The notes under the pieces: generated by a model | Databases searched by the model: none | The model's input: only the letters and a program-made list of their open reading frames with translations | What the model was told of the DNA's origin: nothing | From: Dokdonella fugitiva | GTDB taxonomy: Bacteria > Pseudomonadota > Gammaproteobacteria > Xanthomonadales > Rhodanobacteraceae | Length of the DNA: 64,000 nucleotides | Assembly: GCF_014138265.1 (NCBI RefSeq) | Contig: NZ_JACGXL010000001.1 | Location: 1,270,171-1,334,170, forward strand | Direction: 5' to 3' | Shown here: positions 56,151-64,000 of the stretch, in pieces | Numbering within the stretch: the first letter of the stretch is position 1 | How the letters are laid out: each line of letters starts with the position of its first letter | Program-made: the position numbers and the translations under genes

Positions 56151-57164
56151 TCACGCGGACCGGGGGCCGCGCGCCAATAACGCGTCGGCATTAATCGGGT
56201 TCGGCGGCCTGCCCGCGTGCGGGCCGGCGCCGAGCGCGGCGACGAGGTTGTCGACCGCGAGCGCGACCATCGCGCGCCGCGTCGCCTCGCTCGCGCTCGC
56301 GATGTGCGGCGTCAGCACGACGTTGCGCAGGGCGAGCAGGCGCGGATGCACCGCCGGCTCGTTCTCGTAGACGTCGAGCCCGGCCGCGGCGATGCGCCCG
56401 GCGGCGAGCGCGTCGGCGAGCGCGGCGTCGTCGACGATGCCGCCGCGCGCGATGTTCACGAGCGTCGCGCCCGGCTTCATGCGGCCGAGCTCGGCCGCGC
56501 CGACCGCGTGGTGCGTCTGCGGCGAATACGGCAGCACGAGCACGAGGTGGTCGCTGTGCGCGAACAGTTCGTTCCGGGCGACGAAGGTCGCCGCGCATTC
56601 GCGCTCGACCTCGGGCGGCAGGCGCGAGCGGTTGTGGTAGAGCACGCGCATGCCGAAGCCGCGCGCGCGGCGCGCGATTGCCCGGCCGATGCGGCCCATG
56701 CCGAGGATGCCGAGCGTGCTGGCGTGGATGTCGCGGCCGAGCATGAGTTCGAACGACCAGGTCGTCCACTGCCCTTCGCGCAGCCAGCGCTCCGCCTCGG
56801 TCACCCGCCGCGCGGTCGCGAGCAGCAGCGCCCAGGCGAAGTCCGCGGTCGTCTCGGTGAGTACGTCGGGCGTATTCGTCGCGAGGACGCCCGCGGCGGT
56901 GAGCGCGGCGATGTCGAGGTTGTTGTAGCCGACGCCGACGTTCGCGATCGCGCGCAGGCGGCTCGCCTGCGCGATTGCCGCAGCGTCGATGCGATCGGGG
57001 ATGAACACGAGCGCGCCGTCGACGTCGCGCAGGCCCTCGCGCAGTTCGCCGGCACCGCGCGGCGCGACCGTCGGTTCGACGCGCACGTCGAAGTACGGAT
57101 CGAGGCGCGCGAGGACGTCGCCGAAGACCGGCTGCGTGACCCACACGCGCGGTCGCGCGCTCAT
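56151..57164 (-). CDS. D-2-hydroxyacid dehydrogenase (glyoxylate/hydroxypyruvate reductase-like)
   Basis: A 337-residue NAD(P)-dependent enzyme. The Rossmann motif [29 protein letters not shown] lies near 145-175. The catalytic residues are an Arg in [18 protein letters not shown], a Glu in [13 protein letters not shown] and a His in [54 protein letters not shown] is typical of glyoxylate reductases. It overlaps the aroC stop by 4 bp (ATGA), so it is coupled to aroC. The exact substrate (glyoxylate, hydroxypyruvate or 2-ketogluconate) cannot be told. Confidence 0.9.
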   Translation of the reverse strand: MSARPRVWVTQPVFGDVLARLDPYFDVRVEPTVAPRGAGELREGLRDVDGALVFIPDRIDAAAIAQASRLRAIANVGVGYNNLDIAALTAAGVLATNTPDVLTETTADFAWALLLATARRVTEAERWLREGQWTTWSFELMLGRDIHASTLGILGMGRIGRAIARRARGFGMRVLYHNRSRLPPEVERECAATFVARNELFAHSDHLVLVLPYSPQTHHAVGAAELGRMKPGATLVNIARGGIVDDAALADALAAGRIAAAGLDVYENEPAVHPRLLALRNVVLTPHIASASEATRRAMVALAVDNLVAALGAGPHAGRPPNPINADALLARGPRSA

Positions 57165-58261
57165 CCCGCCTGGCCCGGCACGCGCGGCGCGACGTCGCCG
57201 ACGTCGCCGCATTGCGCGCGATGCCGCAGCGCCTGGTCCATCAGCACGAGCGCGACCATCGCCTCGGCGATCGGCGTCGCGCGGATGCCGACGCACGGAT
57301 CGTGGCGCCCCTTGGTGACGACCTCGACCGGTTCGCCGGCGAGGTTCACGCTGCGCCCCGGAACGAGGATGCTCGAGGTCGGCTTCAGCGCGATCGACGC
57401 GACCACGGCTTGGCCGGTCGAGATGCCGCCGAGGATGCCGCCTGCGTGGTTGGACAGGAATCCCTGCGGCGTGATCTCGTCGCGATGTTCGCTGCCGCGC
57501 TGCGCGACCGCGGCGAAGCCGGCGCCGATCTCGACGCCCTTGACCGCGTTGATCGACATCAGCGCCGCGGCGAGTTCGCCGTCGAGCTTGCCGTAGATCG
57601 GCTCGCCCCAGCCCGGCGGCACGCCGTCGGCGACGACGGTGACGCGCGCGCCGACCGAGTCGCCGGACTTGCGCAGCGCATTCACGTACGCCTCGAGTTC
57701 CTCGACCATCGCCGCGTCGGGCCAGAAGAACGGGTTCCGTTCGACCGCGTCCCAGTCGAACGCACGCGGCACGACGTCGCCGATCTGCGCGAGATGGCCG
57801 CGCACGCGCACGCCGTGGCGTTCGGCGAGCCACTTCTTGGCGATCACCGCGGCGGCGACGCGCATCGTCGTCTCGCGCGCGGACGAACGGCCGCCGCCGC
57901 GCGGGTCGCGGATGCCGTACTTCTGCCAGTAGGTGTAGTCGGCGTGGCCGGGGCGGAACGTGCCCTGCAGGTCGCCGTAGTCCTTCGAGCGCTGGTCGGT
58001 GTTGCGGATCAGCAGCGCGATCGGCGTGCCGGTCGTGCGCCCTTGGTAGACGCCGGAGAGGATCTCGATGTCGTCGGCCTCGCGCCGCTGCGAGGTCCAG
58101 CGGCTGCGCCCGGTCGCGCGCCGCTCGAGGTCGTCGCGGAATTCCTCCGGCGCGAGCGCGAGGCCGGGCGGGCAGCCGTCGACGACGCAGCCGATCGCGG
58201 GGCCGTGGCTCTCGCCGAACGTGGTGACGCTGAGAAGCTTGCCGAACGTATTGCTGGACAT
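57161..58261 (-). CDS. aroC: Chorismate synthase
   Basis: Last step of the shikimate pathway, FMN-dependent conversion of EPSP to chorismate. 366 residues. The N-terminal [29 protein letters not shown] and the [24 protein letters not shown] segments are family signatures. [21 protein letters not shown] matches the central motif. In this order aroC normally follows prmB; here a small membrane-protein gene lies between them. Confidence 0.97.
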   Translation of the reverse strand: MSSNTFGKLLSVTTFGESHGPAIGCVVDGCPPGLALAPEEFRDDLERRATGRSRWTSQRREADDIEILSGVYQGRTTGTPIALLIRNTDQRSKDYGDLQGTFRPGHADYTYWQKYGIRDPRGGGRSSARETTMRVAAAVIAKKWLAERHGVRVRGHLAQIGDVVPRAFDWDAVERNPFFWPDAAMVEELEAYVNALRKSGDSVGARVTVVADGVPPGWGEPIYGKLDGELAAALMSINAVKGVEIGAGFAAVAQRGSEHRDEITPQGFLSNHAGGILGGISTGQAVVASIALKPTSSILVPGRSVNLAGEPVEVVTKGRHDPCVGIRATPIAEAMVALVLMDQALRHRAQCGDVGDVAPRVPGQAG

Positions 58262-58288
58262 GGATGGCAGTGCCCGGTGTTCGATGGA

Positions 58289-58612
58289 CTAGATTCTTCG
58301 GAAAATCCGCCGTGCCGCGTGGTACGTCGCCAACGTGGCCAGCGGAACGACCCAGCCCGCGAGGATCGCCACGGAAACCGTGTTGTTGTCGTATCGCACG
58401 TCGGGGAAATGATCACCGTGCGCGCGTGCCGATGCGAGGCCCACCGGATTGAACACGAAAATCGTGTAGGCGACGCAACCGATCCATCCTGCCACTGCAG
58501 CCACGAGGCCACGCACGAGGCCATTTCCGATGGGCACCAGGACTACACCAAGGAGCGTCAGCGCGCACGGGATCGCATATGACCCGATGCCCGTCCATTG
58601 CAACACGTCCAT
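58289..58612 (-). CDS. Small membrane protein of unknown function
   Basis: A 107-residue protein with about three hydrophobic segments (SYAIPCALTLLGVVLVPIGNG, VAAVAGWIGCVAYTIFVFNP and SVAILAGWVVPLATLATYHA) and an Arg-rich end ARRIFRRI. The ATG at 58612 has GGAGAG 6 bp upstream; an in-frame start 11 codons earlier is less likely. It is in the prmB-aroC gene run with 27-38 bp gaps on each side. No homology recognised. Confidence 0.6.
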   Translation of the reverse strand: MDVLQWTGIGSYAIPCALTLLGVVLVPIGNGLVRGLVAAVAGWIGCVAYTIFVFNPVGLASARAHGDHFPDVRYDNNTVSVAILAGWVVPLATLATYHAARRIFRRI

Positions 58613-58650
58613 GCCGCTCTCCCGACGCACACCAGCAACGCGCAACCAAG

Positions 58651-59571
58651 CTACTTGCGCGCGCTCGCCGCGCGATGGATCTCCGCCGCGTGCTCGACGA
58701 GGTCGCGCCGGTCGAGCAGGAACACGCCCATCTGGCCGACGTTGAACTCGATCCAGTTGAACGGCACGTTCGGCAGCGTCGCGACGAGCGCGCGCTCGCT
58801 CTCGCCGACCTCGACGACGAGCACGCCGTCCTCGGCGAGGTGATCGGGCGCCGCCGCGAGGATGCGCAACGCGAAATCGAGTCCGTCGTCGCCGGCGGTC
58901 AAGCCTAGTTTCGGTTCATGGCCGTATTCGGGCGGCAGTGCGGCGAATTCCTGCTCGGTGACGTACGGCGGGTTGCTCACGATGAGGTCGTAGCGTTCGC
59001 CGCCGAGGCTGCCGAACAGGTCGGACTTGATCACGCGCACGCGCTCGCCGACGTCCTGGAACTCCACGTTCTCGCGCGCGAGCGCGAGCGCGTCGTCGCT
59101 GATGTCGGCGAGGTCGACGTGCCAGTCCGGGTTGTGCGCGGCCATCGCGATGCCGATGCAGCCCGACCCCGTGCACAGGTCGAGCGCGCGTTCGACGTGG
59201 CGCTCGTCGAGCCACGGCGTGAAGCTGCTCTGGATCAGTTCGGCGATCGGCGAACGCGGCACGAGCGCACGTCCGTCGGACTTGAACTTGAGGCCGGCGA
59301 ACCACGCCTCGCCGGTCAGGTACGCGACCGGGCGATGCTCGTCGACGCGACGGTCGATCAGCGCGAGCACGGCCTGCTTCTCGGCCGCGGTGAGGCGCGC
59401 CTGGCCGTACGCGGGCGAGAGGTCGTGCGGCAGGTGCAGCGCGTGCAGCACGAGGTGGGTCGCTTCGTCGAGCGCGTTGTCGTAGCTGTGGCCGAAGGTG
59501 AGGCCGGCGGCGCCGAAGCGGCTCGCGCCGTAGCGGATGAAGTCGACGATCGTCGCGAGTTCCTGCGTCAC
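58651..59571 (-). CDS. prmB: Ribosomal protein uL3 N5-glutamine methyltransferase PrmB
   Basis: Methylates a glutamine of ribosomal protein L3 with S-adenosylmethionine. 306 residues from the proposed GTG at 59571. The SAM motif is ALDLCTGSGCIGIAMAAHNPD, and the glutamine-site signature is IVSNPPYVTEQEFAALPPEYGHEPKLGLTAGDDGLDF (NPPY). The N-terminal helical part (IRYGASRFGAAGLTFGHSYDNALDEATHLVLHALHLP) is typical of PrmB as opposed to PrmC. Start position is tentative, since the frame is open upstream and no clear ribosome-binding site decides it. Confidence 0.93.
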   Translation of the reverse strand: MTQELATIVDFIRYGASRFGAAGLTFGHSYDNALDEATHLVLHALHLPHDLSPAYGQARLTAAEKQAVLALIDRRVDEHRPVAYLTGEAWFAGLKFKSDGRALVPRSPIAELIQSSFTPWLDERHVERALDLCTGSGCIGIAMAAHNPDWHVDLADISDDALALARENVEFQDVGERVRVIKSDLFGSLGGERYDLIVSNPPYVTEQEFAALPPEYGHEPKLGLTAGDDGLDFALRILAAAPDHLAEDGVLVVEVGESERALVATLPNVPFNWIEFNVGQMGVFLLDRRDLVEHAAEIHRAASARK

Positions 59572-59695
59572 GGTGGCGTCCGCGCATTCGAAGGGGTCGA
59601 GCAGTATAGGGCATGCGCCGCCACGGGCCGCGGCGTGCGGCCGCGTGCGGCCGCATGCCGCGTCCGCGCGGCGCGTCCATATCCGCGCGCGCCCG

Positions 59696-59708
59696 TATAA
59701 TCGACGGA
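59696..59708 (+). promoter_or_regulatory. Promoter giving a leaderless transcript for the SCO1-like gene
   Basis: A perfect -10 TATAAT at 59696-59701 ends 6 bp before the ATG at 59708. The transcription start therefore falls on the A of the start codon, so the message has no 5'UTR or ribosome-binding site. The -35 region is weak. Confidence 0.5.
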
Positions 59709-60346
59709 TGACCCGCCTCCGCAACGCCGGTCGCGTCTCCGCGAACTGGCTCATCCTCGTCGCCGCGCTCGCCGCCGCCGTCGGCCTCTGGCTCGGCATG
59801 CGCGTGCTCGCACCCGCGCCCGGCCCGGCGCTCTCGTTCGTCGTGCTGTATCCGGCGCCGCGCGAGCTGCCCGCGTTCCAGCTCGATCGCAGCGACGGCG
59901 GCAAGCTCACGCTCGACGACTGGAAGGGTCGCTGGACGGTCGTGTTCTTCGGCTACACGAACTGCCCCGACGTCTGCCCGACGACGCTGTCCGACTTCAA
60001 GCAGGCGTGGAAGCGCCTGCCGGCCGCGACCCGGCAGCGCGTGCGCTTCGACTTCGTCTCGGTCGACCCGCAGCGCGACACGCCCGCGCAGCTCGCGCGC
60101 TACGTCGGCTTCTTCGATCCGGAATTCGTCGCCGCGAGCGGCGACGACGAGCAGCTGACGCGCATCACGCACGCGCTCGGCCTCGTCTATGCGCGCGGCG
60201 AACCGAAGGACGGCACCTACGACGTCGATCACAGTGCCTCGGCGGTGCTGATCGACCCGCAGGGTCGCCAGGCCGGCGTGCTGCGCCCGCCGTTCGATGC
60301 GGAGAAGATCGCCGCCGACCTCACCACGCTCGCGGGAGCCCGTTGA
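59708..60346 (+). CDS. SCO1/SenC-family copper-binding thioredoxin-like protein
   Basis: A 212-residue membrane-anchored protein for cytochrome oxidase Cu(A) assembly or redox signalling. An N-terminal helix ([20 protein letters not shown]) tethers it to the inner membrane, facing the periplasm. The copper site is [15 protein letters not shown] (Cys86 and Cys90), with the distal His175 in [16 protein letters not shown]. The thioredoxin fold is complete. The stop overlaps the psd start (TGATG), so the two genes are coupled. Confidence 0.93.
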   Translation: MTRLRNAGRVSANWLILVAALAAAVGLWLGMRVLAPAPGPALSFVVLYPAPRELPAFQLDRSDGGKLTLDDWKGRWTVVFFGYTNCPDVCPTTLSDFKQAWKRLPAATRQRVRFDFVSVDPQRDTPAQLARYVGFFDPEFVAASGDDEQLTRITHALGLVYARGEPKDGTYDVDHSASAVLIDPQGRQAGVLRPPFDAEKIAADLTTLAGAR

Positions 60347-61212
60347 TGCGCGCCGTCGTCGCCCTGCAGTACGTGCTGCCGCATCGCTTCCTGTCGCGCC
60401 TCGTGATGTGGGGCACGCGCTGGACGTTCGCACCGTGGAAGGATTTCCTGATCCGACGCATCGTGCGCAGCTATCGCGTCGACCTCGACGAGGCCGCGCA
60501 GCCCGATCCGTCGGCGTACGCGCATTTCAACGCGTTCTTCACGCGCGCGCTCAAGCCCGGCGCGCGCCCGCAGGCGCAGGCCGCGGATGCGGTCCTCTGC
60601 CCCGCTGACGGCCGCATCAGCCAGGCCGGGGCGATCCGCTCGGGCCGCGTGTTCCAGGCCAAGGGCCAGGACTTCAGCGTCGCCGAACTGCTCGGCGACG
60701 ATGCGGCGGCGGCGCCGTACGCGGACGGGCGCTTCGCGACCGTCTACCTGTCGCCGCGCGACTACCACCGCGTGCACATGCCGCTCGCGGGCGAACTGCT
60801 CGAAACCGTGCACGTGCCCGGGCGCCTGTTCAGCGTCGCGCCGTTCGCGGTCGCCGCGGTGCCGCGCCTGTTCGCGCGCAACGAACGCCTCGTCTGCCAT
60901 TTCCGCGGCGCGAGCGGTCCGTTCGCGGTCGTCCTCGTCGGCGCGATGCTCGTCTCCGGCATCGAAACCGTCTGGGGTGGTGTCGACGTGCCGCCGTACG
61001 CCTCGCGCATCACGCGGCGCGACTGGCGCGGGCGCGGCATCCGCCTCGCGCGCGGTGCCGAAATGGGCCGCTTCAACATGGGATCGACCGCGATCGTGCT
61101 GCTGCCTGCAGCCGCCACGCTCGACCCGGCGCTGTCGCCCGAACAGGCGGTACGGGTCGGCGAGGCGATCGGCAGCCTTTCCGGAGCGAACCTCCTACCC
61201 GCCGCGGGCTGA
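60346..61212 (+). CDS. psd: Phosphatidylserine decarboxylase
   Basis: Makes phosphatidylethanolamine in the inner membrane. 288 residues. The self-cleavage/pyruvoyl site is [10 protein letters not shown] with Ser247 (family consensus LGST; here MGST). The accompanying Asp88 (CPADGRIS) and His144 ([11 protein letters not shown]) complete the Asp-His-Ser triad. [15 protein letters not shown] is the conserved N-terminal motif. It is coupled to the SCO1-like gene by a TGATG overlap. Confidence 0.97.
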   Translation: MRAVVALQYVLPHRFLSRLVMWGTRWTFAPWKDFLIRRIVRSYRVDLDEAAQPDPSAYAHFNAFFTRALKPGARPQAQAADAVLCPADGRISQAGAIRSGRVFQAKGQDFSVAELLGDDAAAAPYADGRFATVYLSPRDYHRVHMPLAGELLETVHVPGRLFSVAPFAVAAVPRLFARNERLVCHFRGASGPFAVVLVGAMLVSGIETVWGGVDVPPYASRITRRDWRGRGIRLARGAEMGRFNMGSTAIVLLPAAATLDPALSPEQAVRVGEAIGSLSGANLLPAAG

Positions 61213-61240
61213 ATCCCTCTTCCCAAGCGGTCGCGCATCG

Positions 61241-61311
61241 GTCACAATGTGACGCGATTCGGCAATTTGTGACGTGCTGGGCGGTCTCATGGGGTAGACC
61301 TCGCCTAGTAT
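61241..61311 (+). promoter_or_regulatory. Palindrome and candidate promoter upstream of the 145-aa gene
   Basis: A perfect palindrome GTCACA-A-TGTGAC (61241-61253), and a further TGTGAC at 61268-61273, 20 bp (about two helical turns) downstream. A -10-like TAGTAT lies at 61306-61311. The palindrome has the inverted order of CRP half-sites, so it is not a CRP/Clp site; the binding protein is unknown. Confidence 0.4.
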
Positions 61312-61372
61312 CGGCGTCACGGATTCACAACCATCCAAGATTGGCCCCAGGGATGGGCAGGGGGATACAGCC

Positions 61373-61810
61373 ATGCAGATCATGACCCGTTTGATCGCCC
61401 TCAGCCGCGCGATGCAGCTGCGCCGGCAGTTTCGCGAGATCAACAAGACACTCGAACTGCTGCCGCCGGCCGCGCGCCGCCAGCTCGCCGGGATCGCCCT
61501 GCGCGAGTTCACGAGCGCATCGAAGAGCGAGTTCCCGCACCTTTACGCGACCCCGCCCGAGGAGAAATACCGTCCCTGGGGCAGCGGTACGGACATCGGT
61601 CTGGAGCGCCTGCGCTCGGACAACCTGCAGGTGCGCCTGCGTGGCGTCGCCCTCTGGCTGACCGTCGTGTTCCACGAAACCAAGGATTCGCCGTTCGGCG
61701 AGCAGCAGGAGCTGCATCGCCAGGCCATGCGCTGCCTGCGTTCGCTCAAGGAAGGCGTACCCGCCGACGACCTCAACCGCTGGATGGTCGAAGGGGCCGA
61801 AGCGGCCTGA
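61373..61810 (+). CDS. Conserved hypothetical protein
   Basis: A 145-residue soluble protein, mostly helical, with no recognised motif. It starts MQIMTRLIALSRAMQLRRQFREINKTLELLPPAARRQLAGIALREF and contains YRPWGSGTDIGLERLRSDNLQVRLRGVALWLTVVFHETKDS. An in-frame Met four codons in is an alternative start. It is monocistronic and has a possible operator upstream. I do not know a function. Confidence 0.65.
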   Translation: MQIMTRLIALSRAMQLRRQFREINKTLELLPPAARRQLAGIALREFTSASKSEFPHLYATPPEEKYRPWGSGTDIGLERLRSDNLQVRLRGVALWLTVVFHETKDSPFGEQQELHRQAMRCLRSLKEGVPADDLNRWMVEGAEAA

Positions 61811-61842
61811 GTCATACCGCGCACGTCACGCCGGCGTGCGGG

Positions 61843-61898
61843 CGGAACGGATGCCGCACAGGGCCATCCGTTTCCGCGGAGCCGGATCAACCCGGCTC
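61843..61898. terminator. Two hairpins between convergent genes
   Basis: CGGA-ACGGATG / CATCCGT-TTCCG (about 61843-61877, one-base bulge) and GAGCCGG-N6-CCGGCTC (61879-61898), 33-88 bp after the stop at 61810. The rest of the gap to 62019 shows no gene. Neither hairpin has a T-run. Confidence 0.4.
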
Positions 61899-62019
61899 GC
61901 ATGCATCGGGACGATGCTGCCGGGTGGACAACGCGGTCCATGGAAGGACCGCAACTTGAATTCGACGATTTCACAGGACGGGACCTGGCGCACGGAAGCG
62001 CCAACTCCCGCTCCGTCCC

Positions 62020-63537
62020 TCAGCGCGCGCACTCCGGCACCTTCAGCGACTGCCCCGGCTTGACCGGGTAGTGCGGCCCGCGCAGTCCGTTCGCCGCGGC
62101 GATCTCGCGGATGCCGCAGTTGCCGCTGCGACGCGCGATCGCCGCGAGCGTGTCGCCCTTGCGCACGACGTACGTCCGCTCCTTCGAGCGCGCCTTCACC
62201 GGCGCACGCGACTGCGCGAGCGCCACCGGCGCCGGTGCCGGCACGATCGCCTCGTGCAGCTCGGCTGCGAGCTGCGGCCAGCGTCCGTCGGCGCAATCGC
62301 GCTGGTACACCTTCTCGAGCCGCAGCGGCACGACGAGGCGTGCCCCGGCAGGCTCCTGTTGCTGCGGGTCGAGCTGCGGGTTGAGGTTGCGCAACGTGCG
62401 GAACCAGCCGTCGTGCGCATTGCCGTCCTGGCCGAGGCACACGGTGAGTTCCGCGATCGACGCGGGGCGCTTCAAGGTGATGCTGCCCGGCTTCGCCGCG
62501 ACTTTCGGAAACTCGAGGTTGTAGCGATCCGGATGCATGAACAGCCACGCGGCCGCTAGCACCATCGGCACGTACTCGCGCGTTTCCTGCGATACGCCGC
62601 CGTAGACCTCCGGGCTCCAGAAGCCCGCGGCATTCTCACCCCTGCCCGCGCGGCGCTGCATCGCGCCTTCGCCGCCGTTGTACGCGCCGATCACGAGTTC
62701 CAGGTTGTTGTTGAAGATCGCCAACTGCTCGTTGATGTACGACGCGTTCGCGCGCGCGGCCAGGCGCGGATCGAAGCGCTGGTCGAAACCGTCGACCGTG
62801 GTCAGGCCGAAGCGCAAACCGGTCGCATACATGAACTGCAGCGGGCCCGACGCGCCCGAGCGCGACACTGCGTGCACCTTGCCGCCCGACTCCTTCGCGA
62901 GCATGCCGAACAGCAGCGCCTCGGGCAGGCCCGCCTTCTCGTACTCGGGCCACATCTGGTAGCGCAGGTACTGGTAGTTCTCGTAGGCGGTGACGAGGTT
63001 CGGCCGGTACTGCGTGAGCCATTCCTCGAGCGCCGCCTTGACCGGGCCGTTGAGCGCGATGATGTCGCCGAGTTCGCGCCCCTTGAGCAGAGTGACCGAG
63101 CGGCCGAGTTGCGGTACCGCGCTCACCACCGGCGAGCCTTCGCCGGCTTCCTCGGTCGCATCCGGCGTCGTCGCGCTCGTGTCGCCTTCGACGGCGAGGT
63201 CGGAGCGGCTGCCGATACCCGCGCGCAGCAGCGAATCGAAGCCCGCGACGAATCGCTGCTGGTCGCATTCCTTGAGCTGCGCGCACTGCGTCGCCGCGGC
63301 GCGCAGGTCGTCCAGCGCCGCCTTCATCTCGGACTGCGCGCGCCCGGTGTCACCCGAGCGCGCGAGCGCAAGGCCCGCCTCGTAACGCTGGCTGTCCTGG
63401 TCGAGGCGCTGGTACAGCGCGTTCGACGCATCGTCCGGCTTCACCGGCGTGGCCGGCTGTCCGCCGCGCGGCGTGTTGCCGGCGCACGCGGTCAGGGCCG
63501 CGGCGGCGGCGAGGCAGAAGGTGCGATATCGAAACAT
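62020..63537 (-). CDS. Membrane-bound lytic murein transglycosylase (MltD-like) with LysM domain
   Basis: A 505-residue outer-membrane lipoprotein that cleaves peptidoglycan glycan strands. The lipobox LTAC gives a lipidated Cys18. The family 1 lysozyme-like catalytic domain has the general acid Glu216 in LLFGMLAKESGGKVHAVSRSGASGPLQFM and the conserved GAYNGGEGAM and WSPEVYGGVSQETREYVPM. A C-terminal LysM lies near 455-503 (TYVVRKGDTLAAIARRSGNCGIREIAAANGL). MFRYRTF at 63537 was chosen as start because it directly heads the lipoprotein signal. It is divergent from the HerA-like gene. Confidence 0.92.
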   Translation of the reverse strand: MFRYRTFCLAAAAALTACAGNTPRGGQPATPVKPDDASNALYQRLDQDSQRYEAGLALARSGDTGRAQSEMKAALDDLRAAATQCAQLKECDQQRFVAGFDSLLRAGIGSRSDLAVEGDTSATTPDATEEAGEGSPVVSAVPQLGRSVTLLKGRELGDIIALNGPVKAALEEWLTQYRPNLVTAYENYQYLRYQMWPEYEKAGLPEALLFGMLAKESGGKVHAVSRSGASGPLQFMYATGLRFGLTTVDGFDQRFDPRLAARANASYINEQLAIFNNNLELVIGAYNGGEGAMQRRAGRGENAAGFWSPEVYGGVSQETREYVPMVLAAAWLFMHPDRYNLEFPKVAAKPGSITLKRPASIAELTVCLGQDGNAHDGWFRTLRNLNPQLDPQQQEPAGARLVVPLRLEKVYQRDCADGRWPQLAAELHEAIVPAPAPVALAQSRAPVKARSKERTYVVRKGDTLAAIARRSGNCGIREIAAANGLRGPHYPVKPGQSLKVPECAR

Positions 63538-63642
63538 GAACGTGCCGGCGTGCGTGGAAACGCCGCAAGGTAACCGCATGCGACGCCAGCGGCAACCCGC
63601 GACGGCGCGCGATCACGCCGCTGCGGTGAAGCGATTCGTCGC

Positions 63643-63648
63643 TACAAT
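63643..63648 (+). promoter_or_regulatory. Candidate -10 element of the HerA-like gene
   Basis: TACAAT within CGCTACAATCGC, 44 bp before the proposed TTG start. The -35 hexamer is weak. Confidence 0.4.
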
Positions 63649-63692
63649 CGCCCGCTACGGCCACGCGCGACGCGCATCCGGGGGAGAAACCT

Positions 63693-64000
63693 TTGAGCGA
63701 CATCCTGATCGGCAAGGGCGACAAGGACGTGTTCCTGCTCGCCAAGTACGCGAATCGCCACGGCATGGTCGCGGGTGCGACCGGCACCGGCAAATCAGTC
63801 TCGCTGATGCTCATGGCGGAGGGCTTCTCCAGGCTCGGCGTGCCCGTCTTCCTCGCCGACGTGAAGGGCGACCTCGCCGGCCTGTCGCAAGCCGGTGCGA
63901 TGAACGACAAGCTGAAGGCGCGCATCGACCAGCTCGGCATCACGTGGACGCCGAACGCGAATCCGGTCGTGTTCTGGGACATCTACGGCAAGCTCGGCCA
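63693..64000 (+). CDS. HerA-like ATPase (DUF853/YjgR), N-terminal part; cut by window edge
   Basis: 102 complete codons of a protein that is normally about 500 residues. It starts at TTG (63693), with GGGGGAG 6 bp upstream, giving LSDILIGKGDKDVFLLAKYANRHG. The P-loop is GMVAGATGTGKSVSLMLMAEGF, followed by VPVFLADVKGDLAGLSQAG, both typical of the DUF853/HerA C-terminal-like ATPases. Cellular role is not well defined. The frame is open to the end of the window. Confidence 0.88.
   Translation, partial: MSDILIGKGDKDVFLLAKYANRHGMVAGATGTGKSVSLMLMAEGFSRLGVPVFLADVKGDLAGLSQAGAMNDKLKARIDQLGITWTPNANPVVFWDIYGKLG

Noticed and set aside
61241-61273. Possible CRP/Clp site upstream of the 145-residue gene
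   Set aside because: The half-sites are in the inverted order (TCACA-A-TGTGA) compared with the CRP consensus, so I kept it only as an unidentified palindrome.
61836-62063. 75-codon plus-strand frame after the 145-residue gene
   Set aside because: It runs through two hairpins and into the end of the convergent transglycosylase gene, has no good ribosome-binding site, and its composition is not protein-like.

Overview
The window is about 64 kb of high-GC chromosomal DNA from a gammaproteobacterium. The gene orders leuS..lptE..holA and prmB-aroC-asd-fimV-truA-trpF-trpB-trpA-accD, together with a CRP/Clp-type operator and several secreted proteins ending in a short I/V-F-x-x-G-F-D/E tail, suggest the order Xanthomonadales (Lysobacterales), most likely the family Rhodanobacteraceae or a close relative. 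This placement is inferred from gene content and style only. I saw no rRNA, tRNA, CRISPR array, prophage or intact insertion sequence.

Layout. 1-10.1 kb: the leuS-GST-lptE...holA housekeeping block on the minus strand, interrupted between lptE and holA by a GTG-start ECF sigma factor, a receptor-like Ser/Thr kinase with a C-terminal helical-repeat region, and two plus-strand secreted-protein genes. 10.2-15.8 kb: an exported amidohydrolase, a membrane protein/XRE regulator pair with palindromic operators, a CnoX-like thioredoxin, an MFS exporter and a DUF4442 hotdog protein. 16-27 kb: a secreted parallel beta-helix protein behind two CRP/Clp-like sites, an acyltransferase-like gene plus TIGR03032 pair, a P-loop kinase, a Ser/Thr kinase fused to a SUMF1-like domain, DUF502, a secreted propeller protein and an M14 carboxypeptidase. 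27.2-36.5 kb: a TetR-controlled RND efflux pair and two tandem M13 metallopeptidases. 36.8-46.7 kb: a secreted NxxGDIAF-repeat protein, a di-heme cytochrome, RapA, a frameshifted CadC-like regulator and an FG-GAP protein. 46.8-59.6 kb: an SGNH hydrolase and the core block accD-trpABF-truA-fimV-asd-2-hydroxyacid dehydrogenase-aroC-small membrane protein-prmB. 59.7-64 kb: SCO1-like protein, phosphatidylserine decarboxylase, an unknown gene, a MltD-like transglycosylase and the start of a HerA-like ATPase.

The accessory content has two themes. The first is a cell-surface theme: five unrelated secreted proteins (a small protein, a beta-helix, a propeller, an NxxGDIAF repeat protein and an FG-GAP protein) end in the same short C-terminal motif, h-[IV]-F-x-[NDG]-G-F-[DE]. 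This looks like a shared sorting or anchoring tail that is unlike PEP-CTERM or GlyGly-CTERM because it has no hydrophobic helix and no basic end. The second is a regulatory theme: two Ser/Thr kinases, an ECF sigma factor, a membrane-bound winged-helix regulator with helical repeats, and small regulators placed next to palindromes. The rest is ordinary metabolism, translation and envelope biogenesis.
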